Position numbers and translations under genes: made by a program | NCBI RefSeq assembly: GCF_000612545.2 | Contig: NZ_CP097800.1 | Location: 5,468,501 to 5,532,500 of the forward strand | DNA length: 64,000 nt | From: Streptomyces sp. PCS3-D2 | Lineage (GTDB): Bacteria; Actinomycetota; Actinomycetes; Streptomycetales; Streptomycetaceae | Direction: 5' to 3' | The notes under the pieces: generated by a model | Database searches by the model: none | Told to the model about the DNA's origin: nothing | The model's input: the letters and a program-made list of their open reading frames with translations, nothing else | Part shown: one piece after another, positions 17,907-26,892 of the stretch | How the letters are laid out: each line of letters begins with the position of its first letter | How positions within the stretch are numbered: the first letter of the stretch is position 1

Positions 17907-18797
17907 TCAGCGCTGCGGCCGGAAGCGGCTGACGAGCTCCGACGCCGGGTGCGGGCCCGTGTGCTCGGGGTGGCGGGGCAGGCGGTGCGGCAGCGAGCCG
18001 TACCAGGCGTGCGAGACGGCGTAGCCGAAGGCCAGGCAGATCATGCCGCCCACGGCGTCGAGCCAGAAGTGGTTGGCGGTGGCCACGATGACGACGAGGG
18101 TCGCTGCCGGGTAGAGCAGGCCCAGGATCCGGGCCCAGGGGGCCGAGGCGACCGCGAAGATCGTCAGCCCGCACCACAGCGACCACCCTATGTGCATGGA
18201 CGGCATCGCAGCGTACTGGTTCGACATGTGCTTGAGGTTCCCGGAGGCCATGGAGCCCCAGGTGTGGTGGACCAGCACGGTGTCGACGAAGTGCTGCCCG
18301 TTCATCAGCCGGGGCGGCGCCAGCGGGTAGAAGTAGTAGCCGACCAGGGCCACGCCGGTGGTGGCGAAGAGGACCAGGCGCGTGGCGGCGTACCGGCCGG
18401 GATGGAACCGGTAGATCCACACCAGTACGCCGATGGTCACGATGAAGTGGAGTGTGGCGTAGTAGTAGTTCATCCCCACGATCAGCCACGTCACGGAATT
18501 GACCGCGTGGTTGACCGACTGCTCGACGGCGATGCCGAGGGTCCGCTCGACCCCCCAGATCCAGTCGGCGTTCGCGAGGGCGATCGACTTCTGCTCGGGC
18601 ACCGCGTTGCGGATCAGCGAGTAGGTCCAGTAGCTGACCGCGATCAGCAGGACCTCGAACCAGATCCGCGGCCGGCGCGGGACCCGCAGTCGGGAGATCA
18701 GGGCGCGGTCGGAGCCCGGTCGGGTCTCGGTCTCGACCGCTACGGGTGAGGAGACATCCGTCCGGGTTTCCAGTGTCTTCACGCTCGCTTCACCCAT
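17907..18797 (-). CDS. PAP2-superfamily membrane phosphatase/transferase
   Basis: 296 residues with about six hydrophobic segments between residues 50 and 270. The PAP2 active-site motifs are MPSMHIGWSLWCG (C2, His) and ATANHFWLDAVGG (C3, His/Asp), the arrangement of the PAP2_3 subgroup that includes inositol-phosphate and inositolphosphoceramide synthases as well as lipid phosphatases. It would act on phospholipid or polyprenyl phosphate head groups at the membrane; the substrate is not predictable. The start at 18797 has no clear ribosome site; an in-frame GTG at 18782 is possible. It lies 74 bp downstream of the malR-type gene on the same strand. Confidence 0.82.
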   Translation of the reverse strand: MGEASVKTLETRTDVSSPVAVETETRPGSDRALISRLRVPRRPRIWFEVLLIAVSYWTYSLIRNAVPEQKSIALANADWIWGVERTLGIAVEQSVNHAVNSVTWLIVGMNYYYATLHFIVTIGVLVWIYRFHPGRYAATRLVLFATTGVALVGYYFYPLAPPRLMNGQHFVDTVLVHHTWGSMASGNLKHMSNQYAAMPSMHIGWSLWCGLTIFAVASAPWARILGLLYPAATLVVIVATANHFWLDAVGGMICLAFGYAVSHAWYGSLPHRLPRHPEHTGPHPASELVSRFRPQR

Positions 18798-18871
18798 GGG
18801 GAGAGAGTTTGCCAGATGAGCTTTCGCCTCCGATCATCCCTCGGGACGGTCTTCGGCGCAGCCGCTCCCTC

Positions 18872-19939
18872 TCAGGTACGAGACGGGCCGCGCCGCTGCC
18901 CGGGGCCCGAGGCGGTGGAGCCGCGCACGACCAGTTCCGGCAGGAACACGAATTCGCTGTGCGGGGCCGGGGTACCGCCGATCTCCTCCAGCAGCGTCCG
19001 CACCGCCGCCTGCCCCATCGCCTGCACGGGCTGCCGGATGGTGGTCAGCGGTGGGTCGGTGAACGCTATGAGGGGGGAGTCGTCGAAGCCGACGACCGAG
19101 ACGTCCTGCGGCACCCGCAGCCCCTGCTGCCGGGCCGCCCGGATCGCGCCGAGCGCCATCATGTCGCTCGCGCACACCACCGCCGTGCAGCCCCGTGAGA
19201 TCAGTGCGGACGTGGCGGCCTGGCCGCCTTCCAGGGAGTAGAGGGAGTGCTGGATCAGTTCCTCGATCTCGGCGTCGCCGAGCCCGAGTCGCTCCTTCAT
19301 CCCGCTGCGGAAGCCCTCGATCTTCCGCAGGACCGGTACGAACCGCTTCGGCCCGACCGCGAGGCCGATCCGGGTGTGCCCGAGGGCGGTCAGATGCGTG
19401 ACCGCGAGCTGCATCGCGGCGCGGTCGTCGGGAGAGACGAAGGGGGCCTGCACCTTGTCGGAGAAGCCGTTGATCAGAACGTAGGGGACACCTTGTCCGC
19501 GGAGTTGGTCATAGCGGCCCATATCGGCCGTCGTGTCGGCGTGCAGTCCGGAGACGAAGATGATCCCGGAGACCCCGCGGTCGACGAGCATCTCGGTCAG
19601 TTCGTCCTCGGTGGACCCGCCGGGGGTCTGGGTGGCCAGCACCGGCGTGTACCCCTGGCGGGTCAGGGCCTGGCCGATGACCTGCGCGAGGGCCGGGAAG
19701 ATGGGGTTGTCCAGCTCGGGCGTGATCAGTCCGACGAGGCCGGCGCTGCGCTGGCGCAGCCGTACGGGGCGCTCGTAGCCGAGGACGTCCAGCGCGGCCA
19801 GCACGGATTCGCGGGTGCCCGCGGCCACACCGGGCTTGCCGTTGAGCACGCGGCTGACTGTGGCTTCGCTGACCCCCGCCTGGGCTGCGATGTCGGCTAG
19901 CCGTGCGGTCACGGGATTGGACTGTACCGGCCGCCACAT
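18872..19939 (-). CDS. malR: LacI-family repressor of maltose genes (MalR-like), copy 1
   Basis: 355 residues. The N-terminal LacI helix-turn-helix is [22 protein letters not shown], followed by a hinge and a periplasmic-binding-type effector domain with [22 protein letters not shown]. From the family and the malEFG context it should repress maltodextrin uptake and starch-degrading genes and be released by maltose or maltotriose. The ATG at 19939 overlaps the upstream GH13 stop by one base (TGATG) and has GGTGG about 8 bases before it; a GTG at 19912, closer to the helix-turn-helix, is the alternative start and may be what homologues use. A close paralogue is at 26889. Confidence 0.92.
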   Translation of the reverse strand: MWRPVQSNPVTARLADIAAQAGVSEATVSRVLNGKPGVAAGTRESVLAALDVLGYERPVRLRQRSAGLVGLITPELDNPIFPALAQVIGQALTRQGYTPVLATQTPGGSTEDELTEMLVDRGVSGIIFVSGLHADTTADMGRYDQLRGQGVPYVLINGFSDKVQAPFVSPDDRAAMQLAVTHLTALGHTRIGLAVGPKRFVPVLRKIEGFRSGMKERLGLGDAEIEELIQHSLYSLEGGQAATSALISRGCTAVVCASDMMALGAIRAARQQGLRVPQDVSVVGFDDSPLIAFTDPPLTTIRQPVQAMGQAAVRTLLEEIGGTPAPHSEFVFLPELVVRGSTASGPGQRRGPSRT

Positions 19940-21798
19940 CAAAATGCCCACCACGTGCACGAATCCGGGGGGAGACGGACGGTGCGACCGTCCGTCTCCA
20001 CGGGGGCGCTGGAGAGCACGGGACGGCCCGGCGCGGGGAGTTCGACGGAGTCGGGCCGGGTGTTGAGGGTGCAGGCGAAGCCGGGGCGGGTGAAGAGGAG
20101 GACCCCGTCGGGCGCGGGCTGCCAGGCCATTCCGCAGGCGCCGGACGGCCCGCCGGCCTCGGGCGCGCCCAGCCCGGGCATCGCCCGGCGCAGTTCCAGG
20201 GCGGCACGGTACAGCTCCAGCGTGGAATGCGGGTCGCCGGTCTGGGCGGCGACGCTGAGGCCGGCCCAGGCCGGCGGCTGCGGCAGCCAGCTGCCGGCCG
20301 GCCCGAACCCGTACGGGGGCTCCGCCCCGGCCCAGGGGAGCGGGACCCGGCAGCCGTCGCGCAACCCGTCCTGGCCCTCCGCCTCCGACGCGGTCGGAGG
20401 TTCGGGTGCGGCCGGTGCTTCGGGTGCGGGCCCGGAGTCCGCTGCGGTGTCCGGCCGGGCGCGGTCGTCCGCGCCGGGCCGCCCGGTCGGTTCCGGGAAG
20501 GCGGGTTCGCCGGGGCGGGGGGCGATGATGCCGGCGGCCGCGGGCGTCGGGCCCGGGGCGGGCTCGCCCGCGGGGGCCGGGATCCGCTGACGGCCCCCGC
20601 GGCGGAAGGCCGGGTCCTGGCGGGCTTCGGGCGGGAGGTCCGTGACCTCCGGGAGGCCGAGTTCCTCGCCCTGGTAGAGGTACGCCGAGCCCGGCAGGGC
20701 CAGCATCAGCAGGGCCGCGGCCCGGGCCCGGGCCAGGCCGCGCGGTCCGTCGCCGTAGCGGGTCACGTGGCGTACGACGTCGTGGTTGGACAGCACCCAC
20801 GTGGTCGGGGCGCCGACCGAGGCGGTGGCGGCCAGCGACTCGTCGATCACGGTGCGCATCGCCGTCGGGTCCCACGGGCAGGTCAGGAACCGGAAGTTGA
20901 ACGCCTGGTGGAGCTCGTCCGGTCGGACGTACAGGGCGAGCCGCTCCGAGGTCGGGGCCCAGGCTTCGGCGACGCCGATGCGCTGCCCCTCGTAGGAGTC
21001 GAGCAGGCGCCGCCACCCGCGGTGGATCTCGTGGACCCCGTCCTGGTCGAAGAACGGGAGCGGCTCCGTGCCGATGAGCGTGGCCTGGGCGCCGCGGCCG
21101 ATGTCCGGCAGGCCCTCCGCCTTGACCATGCCGTGGGCGACGTCGATGCGGAAGCCGTCCACGCCGAGGTCGAGCCAGAAGCGCAGGACCGAGTCGAACT
21201 CGGCGGCGACCTCCGGGCGGCTCCAGTCCAGGTCCGGCTGCTCGGGTGCGAAGAGGTGCAGGTACCACGCGCCGTCCGCGACCCGGGTCCAGGCCGGACC
21301 GCCGAAGACCGACTCCCAGTCGTTCGGAGGGAGGCTGCCGTCCGCGCCCCGGCCGGGGCGGAAGAGATACCGCTCCCGGGCCCCCGGCTCCCCGGCGAGC
21401 GCGGCCCGGAACCACGGGTGCTGCTCGGAGGTGTGGTTCGGCACCACGTCCACGATGACCCGGAGCCCGAGCCCGTGCGCGGCCCGGACGAGCTCTTCGG
21501 CGTCGGCGAGGTCGCCGAAGAGCGGGTCGACGGCCCGGTAGTCGGCGACGTCGTAGCCGCCGTCCGCCTGCGGGGAGACGTAGAAGGGGGTGAGCCACAC
21601 GGCGTCGACCCCGAGGCGGGCGAGGTGGGGGAGGCGGGAGCGGGCGCCGCGCAGGTCGCCGATCCCGTCGCCGTCGCTGTCGGCGAAGGAGCGTACGTAC
21701 ACCTGGTAAATGACGGCATCGCGCCACCAGTCACCGCTCGCAGTCGTCGCGTTGCTGTAAGCGCTTGCAAGGCCGACGGCCGTCGACTCGTGGGTCAT
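19939..21798 (-). CDS. GH13 alpha-glucosidase-type enzyme with Pro/Ala insertion, copy 1
   Basis: 619 residues, no signal peptide, so intracellular. GH13 motifs: YQVYVRSFADSDGDGIGDL, then the nucleophile region GFRIDVAHG (D219), acid/base in GVAEAW (E278) and LSNHDVVRH (D340). The family hydrolyses maltose and maltodextrins from the non-reducing end. Compared with the paralogue at 25243 it carries an extra Pro/Ala/Glu-rich segment of about 73 residues (about 401-474, between FRRGG and GQDGLRDG) in the region after the last barrel strand; the reading frame is intact. It forms a coupled pair with the downstream LacI gene. A palindrome resembling a LacI operator lies over codons 10-15. Confidence 0.9.
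   Translation of the reverse strand: MTHESTAVGLASAYSNATTASGDWWRDAVIYQVYVRSFADSDGDGIGDLRGARSRLPHLARLGVDAVWLTPFYVSPQADGGYDVADYRAVDPLFGDLADAEELVRAAHGLGLRVIVDVVPNHTSEQHPWFRAALAGEPGARERYLFRPGRGADGSLPPNDWESVFGGPAWTRVADGAWYLHLFAPEQPDLDWSRPEVAAEFDSVLRFWLDLGVDGFRIDVAHGMVKAEGLPDIGRGAQATLIGTEPLPFFDQDGVHEIHRGWRRLLDSYEGQRIGVAEAWAPTSERLALYVRPDELHQAFNFRFLTCPWDPTAMRTVIDESLAATASVGAPTTWVLSNHDVVRHVTRYGDGPRGLARARAAALLMLALPGSAYLYQGEELGLPEVTDLPPEARQDPAFRRGGRQRIPAPAGEPAPGPTPAAAGIIAPRPGEPAFPEPTGRPGADDRARPDTAADSGPAPEAPAAPEPPTASEAEGQDGLRDGCRVPLPWAGAEPPYGFGPAGSWLPQPPAWAGLSVAAQTGDPHSTLELYRAALELRRAMPGLGAPEAGGPSGACGMAWQPAPDGVLLFTRPGFACTLNTRPDSVELPAPGRPVLSSAPVETDGRTVRLPPDSCTWWAF
20377..20598 (-). repeat. Low-complexity Pro/Ala-rich insertion within the GH13 gene
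   Basis: This in-frame segment encodes a Pro/Ala/Gly/Glu-rich, probably disordered loop absent from the neighbouring paralogue at 25243-26892. It begins after FRRGG and ends at GQDGLRDG. There is no stop, no frameshift and no insertion-sequence-like terminal repeat, so it looks like an expanded linker rather than an inserted element. Confidence 0.7.
21756..21769. promoter_or_regulatory. LacI-type operator-like palindrome
   Basis: TGTAAGCGCTTGCA fits the general LacI/CcpA-type operator shape TGNAANCGNTTNCA around a central CG. It lies inside codons 10-15 of the leftward GH13 gene and about 265 bp upstream of malE. Its position would allow repression of the leftward pair by a roadblock within the early coding sequence. 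It is unproven and could be chance. Confidence 0.4.
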
Positions 21799-21915
21799 AT
21801 CGGGGTCAACGCGGTGACATGCCCCCTGGTTGCGGGCCCGGGCAGTCGAAGACGACTCGAACTAACAGCAAGCCGCGGCAACCGTCCGGACACACGGATG
21901 TAACGATCGCCTCCG

Positions 21916-21936
21916 CTTGCAGAAAGTTTGCGCAAG
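21916..21936. promoter_or_regulatory. MalR-type operator candidate upstream of malE
   Basis: An imperfect inverted repeat, CTTGCAG at the left and GCGCAAG at the right, in the 222-bp gap between the divergent GH13 gene and malE. Read on the opposite strand, the right half starts with the 12-mer CTTGCGCAAACT, which also occurs at 28248-28259 upstream of the amylase gene. CTTGC repeats of this kind are known from Streptomyces amylase and malE promoters controlled by MalR/Reg1. Confidence 0.65.
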
Positions 21937-22020
21937 GTCTTTCGGTCCTCTTTCAGTCTTGTTACGTTCCTGGCAACTCGGGACCGCGAGGGCGCGGCCG
22001 GAATCATCGAAGGAGTTCAT

Positions 22021-23292
22021 ATGCGGCGTGGCATAGCGGCCACCGCGCTGGTCGCGGCCCTGGCGCTCGCGGCGACGGCTTGCGGCGGTGACGACAAGGG
22101 CGACGGCGGGACCGACGCAGGCGGCGAGCTTTCCGGCACGGTCACCTGGTGGGACACCGCGAACGACGCCGAGAAGGCCAGCTTCCAGAAGATCGCCGAG
22201 GCGTTCACCGCGAAGCACCCGAAGGTCACGGTCAAGTACGTCAACGTCCCGTACGGCGACGCGCAGAACAAGGTCAAGAACGCCTTCAGCAGCGGCTCCG
22301 ACGCGCCTGACGTGATCCGCGCGGACGTCGGCTGGGTCGCCGACTTCGCCTCCCTCGGCTACCTCGACGAGGTCCCGGCCGACATGGCGAAGAAGGTCGA
22401 CAGCGACTTCCTTCCGCAGGCCGCGGCCAGCGCCAAGTACGAGGGCAAGACCTACGCCGTGCCGCAGGTCATCGACACCCTCGGCCTCTTCTACAACAAG
22501 AAGATGCTCGCCGACGCCGGAGTCGAGCCGCCCAAGACGCTGGCGGAGCTGAAGACCGCCGCCGACGCGATCAAGGCGAAGACCGGCAAGGCCGCCCTCT
22601 ACCTCCGCGGCGACGACTCCTACTGGTTCCTCCCGCTGATCTACGGCGAGGGCGGCGACCTCGTCGACGCGAAGAACAAGACGGTCACCGTCGACAACGA
22701 GGCGGGCGTCAAGGCCTTCAAGACCGCCCGTGACCTGGTCACCTCGGGTGCGGCGATCACCAACGCCACCGACGGCTACGCCAACATGCAGACGGCCTTC
22801 AAGACCGGCGAGGCCGCCATGATGATCAACGGTCCGTGGGCCGTCGCCGACACCTACGCCGGCGACCAGTTCAAGGACAAGGCCAACCTCGGCGTCGCCG
22901 CCGTCCCGGCCGGCTCCGCCAAGGCCGGCGCCCCGCAGGGCGGCCACGACCTCGGCGTCTACGCCGGCTCGAAGAACCGCGCCGCCGCCCACGCCTTCGT
23001 CGAGTACATGACCTCGCAGGAGGTCCAGGTCCAGTCCGCCAAGGAGCTGAGCCTGCTGCCGACCCGTACCGCCGCCTACGAGCAGCCGGACGTCAAGAGC
23101 AGCGAGATGGTCCAGTTCTTCAAGCCGGCCGTGGACAAGGCCGTCGAGCGCGCCTGGATCCCGGAGAACGGCTCCCTCTTCGAGCCGCTGAAGGTCGAGT
23201 ACACCAAGGCGATCACCGGGGCGTCGAGCCCGGAGGAAGCCGCCAAGGCGGCCGGCATCGAGTTCCGCAAGATCCTCAAGGGCTGGAAGTAA
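22021..23292 (+). CDS. malE: Maltose/maltodextrin ABC transporter substrate-binding lipoprotein
   Basis: 423 residues. The N-terminus MRRGIAATALVAALALAATACGG is a lipoprotein signal ending at the Cys near residue 22. The mature part is a family 1 extracellular solute-binding protein: TVTWWDTANDAEKASFQKIAEAF, VPYGDAQNKVKNAF, and MMINGPWAVADTY. The ATG follows GAAGGAG. malF starts 8 bp after its stop. The close match of the operon layout to Streptomyces malEFG supports maltose/maltotriose as substrate; cellobiose or trehalose transporters share the fold, so specificity is inferred. Confidence 0.95.
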   Translation: MRRGIAATALVAALALAATACGGDDKGDGGTDAGGELSGTVTWWDTANDAEKASFQKIAEAFTAKHPKVTVKYVNVPYGDAQNKVKNAFSSGSDAPDVIRADVGWVADFASLGYLDEVPADMAKKVDSDFLPQAAASAKYEGKTYAVPQVIDTLGLFYNKKMLADAGVEPPKTLAELKTAADAIKAKTGKAALYLRGDDSYWFLPLIYGEGGDLVDAKNKTVTVDNEAGVKAFKTARDLVTSGAAITNATDGYANMQTAFKTGEAAMMINGPWAVADTYAGDQFKDKANLGVAAVPAGSAKAGAPQGGHDLGVYAGSKNRAAAHAFVEYMTSQEVQVQSAKELSLLPTRTAAYEQPDVKSSEMVQFFKPAVDKAVERAWIPENGSLFEPLKVEYTKAITGASSPEEAAKAAGIEFRKILKGWK

Positions 23293-23299
23293 CGAAACC

Positions 23300-24346
23300 A
23301 TGGCTGCTGACACCAGCCAGTCGGTGGCGAAGGCCGCGGACGACGGAGTCGGGAACGACTCCGCCGTCCGCGGCCGGAGCCGCTGGACTGACAGCGGGAA
23401 CACCGGGACCCCCCGGAGCACAGGTGGCCTGAGGCGCGCCCTCGCCACCCACTGGTACGCCTGGGCCATGGTCGCCCCGGTGGTGCTCGTCCTCGGCGTG
23501 ATCATCGGGTGGCCGCTGGTGCGCGGCATCTACCTGTCGCTGACCGACGCCAACGAGCGCAATGTCGCCCGTGACATCGGCGCCCGCCACATCGACGCCA
23601 CGTACGAGTTCATCGGACTCGACAACTACACGGCGGTGCTCGGCGACCCGGTGTTCCTGCAGCGGCTGGTGTGGACGGTGGTCTGGACCGTCGCGTGCGT
23701 GTCCATCACGTTCGTGCTCGGACTGACCCTCGCCAACATGCTGAACCGGCAGTTCCGGGGCCGCGCCGCCTACCGGATGGCGCTCATCCTGCCCTGGGCC
23801 GTGCCCGGCTTCGTCTCCGTCTTCGCCTGGCGGTTCCTCTTCAACCGCGACAACGGCATCCTCAACAAGGTCCTCGACGGCGGCGGCATCGCCGCCGTGC
23901 CGTGGCTCGACGACCCGACCTGGGCCAAGTTCTCGGTCATCGCCGTCAACGTCTGGCTGGGCATCCCCTTCATGATGGTCGCCCTCCTCGGCGGCCTGCA
24001 GTCCATCCCCGGCGAGCTCTACGAGGCCGCCGAGATGGACGGCGCCAGCGCCTGGCAGCGCTTCCGCCACATCACCCTGCCCGGACTGCGCACGGTCAGC
24101 ATGACCGTGATCCTGCTCTCCACCATCTGGACCTTCAACATGTTCCCGGTGATCTTCCTGCTCACCCGGGGCGGACCGGGAGACTCCACCGAGATCCTGG
24201 TGACCCAGGCCTTCCGGGAGGCCTTCATCACGAGCCCGCGCGACTTCGCCGTCTCCGCGACGTGGGGCGTACTGATCCTCCTGCTGCTCATGATCTTCGC
24301 GCTGGTCTACCGGCGCTCGCTGCGCAAGCAGGGAGAGGTGTGGTGA
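23300..24346 (+). CDS. malF: Maltodextrin ABC transporter permease
   Basis: 348 residues with six to seven membrane segments after a 55-residue hydrophilic N-terminus. The cytoplasmic EAA loop reads YEAAEMDGASAWQRFRHITLPGL (starting near residue 241), the contact for the ATPase. No ATPase gene is present in the operon; in Streptomyces the general sugar ATPase MsiK, encoded elsewhere, usually energises such transporters, which is a family-based inference here. It overlaps malG by four bases. Confidence 0.95.
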   Translation: MAADTSQSVAKAADDGVGNDSAVRGRSRWTDSGNTGTPRSTGGLRRALATHWYAWAMVAPVVLVLGVIIGWPLVRGIYLSLTDANERNVARDIGARHIDATYEFIGLDNYTAVLGDPVFLQRLVWTVVWTVACVSITFVLGLTLANMLNRQFRGRAAYRMALILPWAVPGFVSVFAWRFLFNRDNGILNKVLDGGGIAAVPWLDDPTWAKFSVIAVNVWLGIPFMMVALLGGLQSIPGELYEAAEMDGASAWQRFRHITLPGLRTVSMTVILLSTIWTFNMFPVIFLLTRGGPGDSTEILVTQAFREAFITSPRDFAVSATWGVLILLLLMIFALVYRRSLRKQGEVW

Positions 24347-25191
24347 CCATGACCAGCACGCGTACCCGGGGCAGCCGCTCCCCCCTGGCCTCCGTCGGCC
24401 TGCACGCGACCCTCGTCGTCGCGTCCGTCATCGCCGTCTTCCCCGTCCTGTGGATCCTGCTGACCTCGCTCAAGCCCGCGCAGCACGCCATCACCACGGA
24501 CTTCGTCAAGGAACCCACCCTCAGCAACTACACGTACCTGCTGGAGTCGAGCCACTTCCTCGACTGGTTCCTCAACTCCGTCCTGGTCGCCGGCGTCACC
24601 ACCGTCCTCGGTGTCTTCATCGCCGCCACCACCGGATACGCGGTCAGCCGCTTCAAGTTCCCCGGCATGAAGCCGCTGATGTGGACCCTGCTCATCACAC
24701 AGATGTTCCCGATGGCCATCCTGATCGTCCCGCTCTACAACCTGATGGGGCAGCTCGGGCTGCTCAACCAGCCCGTCGGCCTGATCATCACCTACCTGAC
24801 CATCGCCGTGCCGTTCTGCGCATGGATGATGAAGGGCTTCTTCGACACCATCCCGGTCGAGATCGACGAATCGGGCCGCGTCGACGGACTGAACCCCTTC
24901 GGCACCTTCTGGCGGCTGATCCTCCCGCTCGCCAAGCCCGGCCTCGCCGTCACCGGCTTCTACGCCTTCATCACCGCCTGGGGCGAGGTCGCCTACGCCT
25001 CCGCCTTCATGGTCGGCGAGGAGAACCTCACCCTGGCCGGCGGACTGCAGACCTTCGTCACCCAGTACACCTCCAACTGGGGTGCGATGAGCGCCGCCTC
25101 GGTCCTCATCGCCATCCCCGCGGCGATCTTCTTCGTATTCGCCCAGCGTCACCTCGTCGCCGGGATGACGGCAGGCGCCACCAAGGGCTGA
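24343..25191 (+). CDS. malG: Maltodextrin ABC transporter permease
   Basis: About 282 residues with six membrane segments. The EAA-type loop is IPVEIDESGRVDGLNPFGTFWRLILPL, a relaxed form typical of MalG. The GTG at 24343 gives a GTGA overlap with the malF stop and has GGAG 7 bases upstream; an ATG at 24349 is an alternative. It is followed after about 50 bp by the GH13 gene, which probably belongs to the same transcript. Confidence 0.95.
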   Translation: MTMTSTRTRGSRSPLASVGLHATLVVASVIAVFPVLWILLTSLKPAQHAITTDFVKEPTLSNYTYLLESSHFLDWFLNSVLVAGVTTVLGVFIAATTGYAVSRFKFPGMKPLMWTLLITQMFPMAILIVPLYNLMGQLGLLNQPVGLIITYLTIAVPFCAWMMKGFFDTIPVEIDESGRVDGLNPFGTFWRLILPLAKPGLAVTGFYAFITAWGEVAYASAFMVGEENLTLAGGLQTFVTQYTSNWGAMSAASVLIAIPAAIFFVFAQRHLVAGMTAGATKG

Positions 25192-25242
25192 CCACCCGAG
25201 CCTGCCCGTTCGCCTTCCCGGCCCGATCTCTCCAAGGACGAC

Positions 25243-26892
25243 ATGACCCAGCACCTCGCCGACGCACTTCCCACCACCACCGGCACCACGCCCGGCTGGT
25301 GGAGAGACGCGGTGATCTACCAGGTCTATCCGCGCAGCTTCGCCGACTCCAACGGGGACGGCATGGGGGACCTCGAAGGCATCCGCAGCCGCCTGCCCTA
25401 CCTCAAGGAGCTGGGCGTCGACGCCGTCTGGCTCAGCCCCTTCTACGCCTCCCCGCAGGCCGACGCCGGCTACGACGTCGCCGACTACCGGGCCATCGAC
25501 CCCATGTTCGGCACCCTGCACGACGCCGACGCCGTGATCCGCGAGGCCCACGGACTGGGACTGCGCATCATCGTCGACCTCGTCCCGAACCACTGCTCCG
25601 ACCAGCACGAATGGTTCAAGCAGGCGCTGCGCGAAGGCCCCGGGTCCCGGCTGCGGGAGCGGTTCCACTTCCGTCCCGGCCAGGGCGAGGACGGCGAACT
25701 GCCCCCCAACGACTGGGAGTCGATCTTCGGCGGGCCCGCCTGGACCCGGGTCGCGGACGGCGAGTGGTACCTGCACCTGTTCGCACCCGAGCAGCCCGAC
25801 TTCAACTGGGAGCACCCGGCCGTCCAGGACGAGTTCCGCTCCATCCTGCGCTTCTGGCTCGACCTCGGCGCCGACGGCTTCCGCGTCGACGTCGCCCACG
25901 GCCTGGTCAAGGCCCCCGGCCTGCCCGACCTCGGCGCCAGGGACCAGCTGAAGCTGCTCGGCAACGACGTCATGCCCTTCTTCGACCAGGACGGCGTCCA
26001 CGAGATATACCGCTCCTGGCGCCGGATCCTCGACGAGTACGAGGGCGACCGCGTCCTGGTCGCCGAGGCGTGGACCCCCACCGTCGAGCGCACGGCCCGC
26101 TACGTCCGCCCCGACGAGATGCAGCAGGCGTTCAACTTCCAGTACCTGACCACCGACTGGGAGGCGACGGCGCTCCGCGAGGTCATCGACGGCTCGCTGG
26201 CCGCGATGCGCCCCGTGGGCGCCCCCACCACCTGGGTGCTGTCCAACCACGACGTCACCCGGCACGCCACCCGCTTCGCCAACCCCGCCGGCCTCGGCAC
26301 CCAGCTGCGCGAGCCCGGAGACCGCGAGCTCGGCCTGCGGCGCGCCCGCGCGGCGAGCCTGCTGATGCTGGCGCTGCCCGGCTCGGCGTACGTCTACCAG
26401 GGCGAGGAACTCGGCCTGCCCGACGTCACCGACCTGCCGGACGAGGTCCGCCAGGACCCGTCCTTCTTCCGCGCGGCCGGACAGGACGGTTTCCGGGACG
26501 GCTGCCGGGTCCCCCTCCCGTGGTCGGGGACCGAGGCCCCGTACGGCTTCGGCACCGGCGGCAGCTGGCTCCCGCAGCCCGACTCCTGGGCGGAGCTGAG
26601 CGTGGAGGCGCAGACCGGCGATCCGTCCTCCACCCTGGAGCTGTACCGAACGGCCCTGCGGCTGCGCCGCGAGCGCCCCGACCTGGGCGCGGGTGACTCG
26701 GTGGACTGGCAGGACGCCCCCGAGGGCGTCCTGGCCTTCCGCCGCGGGGACTTCCTCTGCACCGCCAACACCACCGGCACGGCCGTACGCCTCCCCGTCG
26801 CCGGCGAGGCCCTGCTGTCCAGCGGCGCGACGGTCGAGGACGGCGTGCTGCCGGCCGACACCACGGTGTGGTGGCAGGTGACGTCGGGGTGA
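25243..26892 (+). CDS. aglA: GH13 alpha-glucosidase, copy 2
   Basis: 549 residues, no signal peptide. Motifs: [19 protein letters not shown], nucleophile GFRVDVAHG (D216), acid/base VAEAW (E275), and [10 protein letters not shown] (D337). It should hydrolyse imported maltodextrins to glucose in the cytoplasm. It is 51 bp downstream of malG, with AAGGA upstream of the ATG, and its stop overlaps the next gene (GTGA). It is a clear paralogue of the enzyme at 19939-21798 but without the Pro/Ala insertion. The name aglA is given by position after malG and family. Confidence 0.93.
   Translation: MTQHLADALPTTTGTTPGWWRDAVIYQVYPRSFADSNGDGMGDLEGIRSRLPYLKELGVDAVWLSPFYASPQADAGYDVADYRAIDPMFGTLHDADAVIREAHGLGLRIIVDLVPNHCSDQHEWFKQALREGPGSRLRERFHFRPGQGEDGELPPNDWESIFGGPAWTRVADGEWYLHLFAPEQPDFNWEHPAVQDEFRSILRFWLDLGADGFRVDVAHGLVKAPGLPDLGARDQLKLLGNDVMPFFDQDGVHEIYRSWRRILDEYEGDRVLVAEAWTPTVERTARYVRPDEMQQAFNFQYLTTDWEATALREVIDGSLAAMRPVGAPTTWVLSNHDVTRHATRFANPAGLGTQLREPGDRELGLRRARAASLLMLALPGSAYVYQGEELGLPDVTDLPDEVRQDPSFFRAAGQDGFRDGCRVPLPWSGTEAPYGFGTGGSWLPQPDSWAELSVEAQTGDPSSTLELYRTALRLRRERPDLGAGDSVDWQDAPEGVLAFRRGDFLCTANTTGTAVRLPVAGEALLSSGATVEDGVLPADTTVWWQVTSG

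Noticed and set aside
19903-21903. Rightward open frame of about 660 codons
   Set aside because: Antisense to the GH13 gene that has full catalytic motifs; the translated frame is Arg/Gly-rich without motifs.
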